From JBDHAC01 sp039588215 (GTDB lineage Bacteria; Gemmatimonadota; Gemmatimonadetes; Palauibacterales; Palauibacteraceae), in NCBI GenBank assembly GCA_039588215.1, contig JBDHAD010000037.1, positions 1-29,783 of the forward strand: DNA of 29,783 nucleotides, written 5' to 3'. Below are positions 25,697 to 29,783 of this stretch, one piece after another. Positions within the stretch are counted from its first letter, which is position 1, and each line of letters begins with the position of its first letter. Below the pieces are notes generated by a model. The model did not search any database and was not told the origin of the DNA. It worked only from the letters and a program-made list of their open reading frames with translations. The position numbers and the translations under genes are program-made.

Positions 25697-25705
25697 TTTC
25701 GTGCG

Positions 25706-26068
25706 TCAACGGATAGTGATGACGGATTGTGCCAGGTTGTCGGTGATCGTCCACACCACGGTGTCACCGGGCTCGATGAGCATTTCGTCCGAAACGTACG
25801 TCCGCCCCGACCCGATCGGCGCCGCGCGAAACGCGACGTTACGGCTGGAAAACGCCAGAGCCGGAAGCCGGAATGACTCCGTACTGTTAGTTGTGACGAC
25901 GCCGAGAGATACACGCTGTCCGCTCACGATCACGTAGACGTGCACGTCAAGCGGATTGTAGTTGCTGACCTCGACGATCGACGGCGGCCCGACCGCACCG
26001 GAGGGCGGCGCGGAGGCACACGCCGCGAGTACGGCTGCGAAGAGGAGCATACTCCCGATTCGTCTCAT
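25706..26068 (-). CDS. Small lipoprotein of unknown function
   Basis: This is a 120-residue lipoprotein: MRRIGSMLLFAAVLAAC with a clear lipobox LAAC (C17). The mature part is predicted mainly beta: VEVSNYNPLDVHVYVIVSG, RVSLGVVTTN, ESFRLP, then MLIEPGDTVVWTITDNL and a terminal SVITIR strand, compatible with a small Ig-like or beta-sandwich fold. I recognise no named family. The ATG at 26068 is preceded by GAAGGA. Separated by about 220 bp from the PEP-CTERM gene on the same strand; divergent from the prepilin-like gene. Probably envelope-located; no function can be assigned. Confidence 0.75.
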   Translation of the reverse strand: MRRIGSMLLFAAVLAACASAPPSGAVGPPSIVEVSNYNPLDVHVYVIVSGQRVSLGVVTTNSTESFRLPALAFSSRNVAFRAAPIGSGRTYVSDEMLIEPGDTVVWTITDNLAQSVITIR

Positions 26069-26176
26069 GACATGTCGTCCTTCTCGATGCGGGTCCTCTG
26101 ACCGACACCCATCTCGGGCACCGGGTGCTCGCCATCGTACTTGATACTCCTTTGACGTCCCGCTGGATCATCGAAC

Positions 26177-27268
26177 ATGATCCGACTCGACTGCAACGCG
26201 AGAGCTCGACGAGCCGCCGGTGGCGCTCGGCGCCGCGAGGGCGGTTTCGCCCTCCCCTTTGCGCTATTCACGCTCGCTCTGCTGTCTCTGGCGGCGACAG
26301 GGGGATTCATCCTGGCGTGGGCGGAGCTCCGATCCAGCCAGGCGTTTGGAGCGGGGGTCACGGCCTTTTACGTAAGCGATGGAGGATTGCAGCAGGCGAT
26401 GGCCGGCATGACGGGCCCCCCTCCCCCCACACAGTCGCTCCTGATCGGTGTGGGACGGGCTCAGGTGACCGCTACGCTCCTTCTGAGGCTGGGGTACGGC
26501 GAGTCCCTCTATCGGCTATCGTCGCGGGGCACCGTGGTCGGGCCACGCGCGGGGATCTTCCATCGCACGCTCGATGTCATCGCGTGGGCCGCCGAACCGC
26601 CTCTCTTCCCAGCCGCGATCACGAGCGCGACGGGCATCGACGCGGGCGCGGCGAACGGAATCATATCGGGGTTACATCCGCTTTCGGGTTGCTCAGGACG
26701 TTATGGTGGACCCATCGCCGCGGTGGCCGGGCCGGCTTCAGGTCCGATATCGGCCGGACCCGGGCTGGCCCTCGCGGGCGTTCCCACCGTCCACCCGTTG
26801 AGTCCCGGCGTCTCCCTGCGGCACGCGACGGGTCTGAGTTGGACCGACCTGATAGCGGCGCACGGCCCGACGCGAGACGCATCGATCCCTCCGGATCCGT
26901 GGCCACCGCCTCCCTCTACGAGCTCTTCACGCTGGCCGGTCATCGACCTCCATGCGTCCCCGGCCCGGTTGAGTGCGGGGAACAGCGGGCGTGGTGCTCT
27001 GATTGCCCGGGGAGATCTACAGTTGGACGGTGGTTTTCGGTGGCGAGGTCTGATTCTGGTCGGAGGTGCCCTCCGGGTCCGTGGGGACGTACGGGTGGAC
27101 GGCGCAGTCGTGGCGGGCCTGGACTCGACAGCTGTTTCCACCCCCGGGGTCGATTTGGGGACGGGGCAGATCGACATCCGATTCGATGCCTGCGCGGCGG
27201 AGGCGGCAGCGCGCGTCATCGCTCCCCGGCCAGCCGCACAGCCAGGCACGTGGCACGAGGAGATGTGA
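26177..27268 (+). CDS. PilX-like prepilin-class protein
   Basis: This is a 363-residue protein. The N-terminus has a basic leader (RARRAAGGARRREGG) followed by FALPFALFTLALLSLAATGG, a prepilin-like cleavage site after G23 and hydrophobic helix. The pattern resembles PilX/minor pilin N-domains (usually written QRGxALV...), including the aromatic YVSDGGLQQAMAGM after the helix, where PilX proteins have AE-x-G-x-x-xA. There is no Glu at position 5 of the mature protein. The C-terminal two thirds are Pro/Gly/Ala-rich, with a beta-helical-looking segment GALIARGDLQLDGGFRWRG...LRVRGDVRVDGAVV. No other pilus genes (pilMNOPQ, pilD, pilBT) are in the window, so the gene is an orphan. The start has a weak ribosome site. 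Confidence 0.65.
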   Translation: MIRLDCNARARRAAGGARRREGGFALPFALFTLALLSLAATGGFILAWAELRSSQAFGAGVTAFYVSDGGLQQAMAGMTGPPPPTQSLLIGVGRAQVTATLLLRLGYGESLYRLSSRGTVVGPRAGIFHRTLDVIAWAAEPPLFPAAITSATGIDAGAANGIISGLHPLSGCSGRYGGPIAAVAGPASGPISAGPGLALAGVPTVHPLSPGVSLRHATGLSWTDLIAAHGPTRDASIPPDPWPPPPSTSSSRWPVIDLHASPARLSAGNSGRGALIARGDLQLDGGFRWRGLILVGGALRVRGDVRVDGAVVAGLDSTAVSTPGVDLGTGQIDIRFDACAAEAAARVIAPRPAAQPGTWHEEM

Positions 27269-27286
27269 TCCAGGAGGCTGCTGAGG

Positions 27287-28087
27287 CTAGTCCAACTCGC
27301 GGACCAGTATCGCCAACAGATCGTCGGGGTTGTCCACATGGACCCAATGGCCCGCGTGGACGCGGTGGACGACCGTCTGTCCCAGGTGCCCGGCTGCTTC
27401 CACCCGCGCGCACTCGGCCTCCGGCATGACGTCGGACTCGGTCGCCTTCACGAAGTGAATGCGCGTGCCCGCAGGAGGATCATCCACCACATCCCACACA
27501 TCCGTTCTGAAGAAATCGTACAGCAGCGTCTCCACACCATTCAGATCGAAGCGCCACCGGAAGCGTTTCCCTCGCAGCTCCAGGTTGGTCGCCATCCACC
27601 GCGCGACGTACGGTGCTACCTGAAGATCTATGAGCCGTTCGACGGCCTCGGCTCGGTTGTCGTAGTCGGTGGGGAGGCGACGCAGGATCTGAAGCATTCG
27701 GAAAGCGGCCCCACCGGGAGAGCGGCGGGATGGGGTCGAATCGATCACCCACACCTGGGCCGGCGATAGCAACCCCGCACTCATGAGAGCGACCTTCCCC
27801 CCAAACGAGTGCCCCAGTATCCCGGTGGCACGCCTGCCCACGTGCTTGGCGAGCTCGTACACATCGTGAGCGCAAGCGTGCAGCGTGTGCGGAGGCTCGA
27901 AGCCGTGGGAATGACCGTGCAGCCGCAGATCGACTAGTATTACTCCCCACTCGGGTCGACTCGCGATCAGCGAACGGCCGATCGATGCCCAGTTGCGGCC
28001 CGCGCCATAGATCCCGTGCAGCACGTAGAGCCACCGGGACGAGCGCCCGGAACCGATCTCTAGACTGTGTAGGCGCGCGGAACTCAT
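27287..28087 (-). CDS. Alpha/beta hydrolase
   Basis: This 266-residue protein has an alpha/beta-hydrolase fold. The motifs are LYVLHGIYGAGRNWAS (oxyanion-hole HG at 24-25), VILVDLRLHGHSHG (residues 49-62), nucleophile elbow GILGHSFGGKV with Ser94, an acid candidate in TESD (near the end of the 200s region), and the catalytic His in HAGHWVHVDNP. The pattern resembles YbfF-type acyl esterases. The substrate is unknown. The N-terminus MSSARLHSLEIG has no signal peptide, so it is cytoplasmic. It converges on the PilX-like gene with an 18-bp gap. The upstream side borders the mobile element, so it is probably the last chromosomal gene before the insertion. Confidence 0.85.
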   Translation of the reverse strand: MSSARLHSLEIGSGRSSRWLYVLHGIYGAGRNWASIGRSLIASRPEWGVILVDLRLHGHSHGFEPPHTLHACAHDVYELAKHVGRRATGILGHSFGGKVALMSAGLLSPAQVWVIDSTPSRRSPGGAAFRMLQILRRLPTDYDNRAEAVERLIDLQVAPYVARWMATNLELRGKRFRWRFDLNGVETLLYDFFRTDVWDVVDDPPAGTRIHFVKATESDVMPEAECARVEAAGHLGQTVVHRVHAGHWVHVDNPDDLLAILVRELD

Positions 28088-28244
28088 ACGGACTCGCGTG
28101 GTGATAATCTGGGACGGCCCTATCTTGATTCGCTCTCCCGATCAACGGCGGGAAAAGGTACGGTGAATGCCATCAGGGGTCGATTCCAGCGTGGTAGGTA
28201 AGTTGTTGTCTCGTGTCAGGTTTCCCTTCCCCGCATAGGACCTC

Positions 28245-29372
28245 TCACCCGCTCAACTGTGCCGTTTTTGTGCCGTTCCCGGCCCGTAACGGCACGACCT
28301 GACGCCCTGCGCTGGGCTTCCGGGTGCCGTGGTAGCGGGCGAGCTTTTCGACTGCTTCCTCGAGTCTCACGCTGTCCGAGATCGAGTATCGGTTGTAGAT
28401 GCTCTCGGTCTTGTGCCCCGTGAGTTTCATCGCGTCGGAACGGGGCACGCCTGCACGCTCGAGGCTCCGCACGGCGCAGCGGCGGAGGTCGTGGAACCAG
28501 GCTTCGGGGACACCCGCCCGTTTGCACGCACCAAGCCATGCCGTGTACATGGACCGGATCGGTTCCCCGTCCCGGTGGAACACCCACGGCACGACCATAC
28601 CGCGCTCGCGTTCTATTCTGTCCGTGCGTGCACGTTGCTCGTGGATCACTTCGGCTAACTCGGGGAACAGATGGAACGGGAACTCGCGCCCCTGCCCGTT
28701 CTTGGACCGGCTTCCCTCCAGCCGAAGCCAACCCGCCTCCAGGTCCACGTATGCCCAGCGGAGCCCGAGCGTTTCTTGTTTCCTCCAGCCGGTGCATGCA
28801 GCGAACAAGACGGCGGGTGCGAGGTCCGGCCCGATCTCCGTGCAGATCGCGTCCACGTCCGACATCGAGAGGAAGTTCTCCCGCGTGTTGTCCACGTGGA
28901 CGGTGGGCACACGCGGCCGGTGGGACAGCGACGGCCGATCCCCATCGGTCGCCAGATTGTACGCCCGGTTGAGCACGGCGAGGTGCCGCCGAATCGTCCC
29001 GGCCGCGTAGCCGTCCCTGCGTGCCCGGACGTATCCCTTGATCCGTGTGGACGTGATGTCAATCGCAGGTGTGTCTGCCCCGAAGTGCGCCTCCAGGTGC
29101 TTGATCGCGGTCCTCAGATTCGGGAGCGTTTTCCGTGCGGAGTCCTCGTAATCCTCCACCACCAGTTGCAGCAGCTCGCGGAGGGTCAGCCGCTCCTCGA
29201 GCGGTCCGACGAATTGGCCCTTGCCCATCTCGCCCATGCGTTCCTTGAGCAGCGCCCGCGCGTCTTTCTTCCGGTGCGAGCCGCTGGACTCCCGATACCG
29301 CTTGCCCCGGTGTCCGTAGTCGAGCCACCACGTGTTGCCGCGTTTGTACAACCTGCCGGTTCCGTTACTCAT
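28245..29372 (-). CDS. int: Tyrosine-recombinase integrase
   Basis: This is a 375-residue phage-type integrase. An N-terminal arm domain opens MSNGTGRLYKRGNTWWLDYG; the core-binding domain covers ~60-165; the catalytic domain follows. Catalytic residues visible: Arg197 in ACTGWRKQETLGLRW, H294-x-x-R297 in WFHDLRRCA, His320 in LTGHKTES, and the nucleophile Tyr329 in YNRYS. All five expected signature positions are present, so it should be active. The ATG at 29372 overlaps the end of the small HTH gene by 8 nt, so both are co-transcribed; a longer in-frame start at 29603 is rejected because it would overlay that gene. The C-terminus is rich in basic residues. Member of the terminal integration module. 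Confidence 0.92.
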   Translation of the reverse strand: MSNGTGRLYKRGNTWWLDYGHRGKRYRESSGSHRKKDARALLKERMGEMGKGQFVGPLEERLTLRELLQLVVEDYEDSARKTLPNLRTAIKHLEAHFGADTPAIDITSTRIKGYVRARRDGYAAGTIRRHLAVLNRAYNLATDGDRPSLSHRPRVPTVHVDNTRENFLSMSDVDAICTEIGPDLAPAVLFAACTGWRKQETLGLRWAYVDLEAGWLRLEGSRSKNGQGREFPFHLFPELAEVIHEQRARTDRIERERGMVVPWVFHRDGEPIRSMYTAWLGACKRAGVPEAWFHDLRRCAVRSLERAGVPRSDAMKLTGHKTESIYNRYSISDSVRLEEAVEKLARYHGTRKPSAGRQVVPLRAGNGTKTAQLSG

Positions 29373-29607
29373 CGTTACCCCCTTCGAGCGCATCGCGGAG
29401 GACACGTTCGGCCTCGGCGCACCGCTCGTCCCAGCGGGCGAGTGCGTCCGCCAGCGCACGTGCGACGGCGGGGGTCGCCCCACGCTCCCCGGACCGAATC
29501 CGGGAGACGGTAGAGGGCGGGACGCCCGCATCGATTGCGAGCTGCCGGTCGGAGCACGGAATCCGCCCCAGCGCCGCGCGCACCGCCTCCGCCAGTTTCT
29601 CACTCAT
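29365..29607 (-). CDS. Small XRE-like helix-turn-helix regulator
   Basis: This is an 80-residue protein starting MSEKLAEAVRAALG at ATG 29607. Residues ~15-55 form a helix-turn-helix (DRQLAIDAGVPPSTVSRIRS with the recognition helix PSTVSRIRSGE). The tail ARWDERCAEAERVLRDALE is helical and may dimerise. Small XRE-like proteins next to integrases usually control lysogeny or transfer genes. The start codon is covered by an inverted repeat (29607-29625), suggesting autoregulation. The gene overlaps the integrase start by 8 nt. Confidence 0.85.
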   Translation of the reverse strand: MSEKLAEAVRAALGRIPCSDRQLAIDAGVPPSTVSRIRSGERGATPAVARALADALARWDERCAEAERVLRDALEGGNDE

Positions 29608-29625
29608 GGCAACATAATATTGCCA
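29607..29625. promoter_or_regulatory. Inverted-repeat operator candidate at HTH gene start
   Basis: TGGCAA (29607-29612) and TTGCCA (29620-29625) form a perfect repeat with a 7-nt AT-rich spacer, directly in front of the HTH gene start codon. A further GGCAA half-site occurs at about 29638. The layout fits a dimeric XRE repressor site controlling its own gene. Confidence 0.45.
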
Positions 29626-29654
29626 CAACACAAGGACGGCAACTCTCATGCTCA

Positions 29655-29783
29655 TCAGCGGGTCTTCAGCCATCGGTGCAACCCGGGCTCCGAGAACCGA
29701 AGCGTGCGGCGGCCGAGTCGGCGCGTGAACGGGAGTTTGTCGGCCCGGTCGTACAACCACCTCGGCGCAACGTCCAGGATGTC
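29655..29783 (-). CDS. Excisionase-like helix-turn-helix protein, C-terminal part only
   Basis: Forty-two residues to a TGA at 29657-29655; the 5' end is outside the window. The fragment DVAPRWLYDRADKLPFTRRL is the MerR/HTH_17-type layout (recognition helix PRWLYDRAD, wing GRRTLRFSE) found in AlpA-like regulators and recombination directionality factors, followed by a short helix LHRWLKTR. With the HTH gene and integrase downstream on the same strand, it would form the excision/integration module. Length and full identity need the neighbouring sequence. Confidence 0.7.
   Translation of the reverse strand, partial: DILDVAPRWLYDRADKLPFTRRLGRRTLRFSEPGLHRWLKTR

Larger units (their letters stand above)
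28245..29783 (-). mobile_element. End of an integrated mobile element (prophage/genomic island), partial
   Basis: Integrase, HTH regulator and excisionase-like gene lie in a row on one strand, 47-bp or smaller gaps, next to an ordinary chromosomal hydrolase. The integrase-proximal end should be the element boundary, so an attachment site is expected in 28088-28244, but I cannot see a tRNA gene or a duplicated core there. The other end of the element is beyond the window. Confidence 0.75.

Noticed and set aside
28176..28188. GGGGTCGATTCC as a tRNA T-arm remnant or attachment core
   Set aside because: The flanking bases do not form the 5-bp T-stem and no acceptor or CCA end follows.
1..29783. 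CRISPR arrays, insertion sequences, rRNA and tRNA genes
   Set aside because: No regularly spaced repeats, no transposase motifs, and no conserved RNA gene sequence were seen on either strand.

Overview
The window is about 30 kb of GC-rich bacterial chromosome. The gene mix is: an ECF sigma/anti-sigma pair with DUF4097 beta-repeat proteins, AddAB-type recombination nuclease, CRTAC1-like FG-GAP/ASPIC lipoproteins beside a membrane multihaem cytochrome, a DUF885 hydrolase, a PEP-CTERM protein and many exported lipoproteins. This suits a free-living Gram-negative of the Gemmatimonadota type. That placement is inference from gene content; no rRNA or tRNA gene is visible to confirm it.

Layout. 1-285 (minus): 5' end of an H-NOX-like protein cut by the window edge. 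286-740: no convincing gene. 741-1799 (plus): first DUF4097 protein. 2033-8892 (plus): addB-addA, which should form one DNA-end-processing enzyme. 8970-9785 (minus) and 9927-12147 (plus): a second DUF4097 gene divergent from an operon of ECF sigma factor, zinc-finger anti-sigma factor and third DUF4097 protein, probably one envelope-stress regulon. 12187-12576 (minus) and 12696-13634 (plus): a Rid-family protein divergent from a DMT transporter, with a perfect 25-bp palindrome between them. 13651-22455 (minus): a tightly packed four-gene operon. 22590-24395 (plus): DUF885 hydrolase followed by a strong intrinsic terminator. 24543-26068 (minus): PEP-CTERM protein and a small lipoprotein. 26177-27268 (plus): PilX-like prepilin-class protein. 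27287-28087 (minus): alpha/beta hydrolase. 28245-29783 (minus): end of an integrated mobile element with tyrosine integrase, small HTH regulator and a partial excisionase-like protein.

The most striking observation is at 21994-22455. An OsmC-family gene is interrupted by a single in-frame TGA exactly where the family carries its peroxidatic cysteine. The reading frame continues without a shift to the second conserved cysteine. A hairpin whose loop starts 27 nt after the TGA and opens with GG matches the bacterial SECIS pattern. The best reading is a selenocysteine-containing OsmC protein. It is the first gene of an operon with a five-haem membrane cytochrome and two FG-GAP/ASPIC lipoproteins, an arrangement I do not recognise as described. 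No selenocysteine machinery (selA, selB, selC, selD) lies in the window, so this needs to be encoded elsewhere in the genome.
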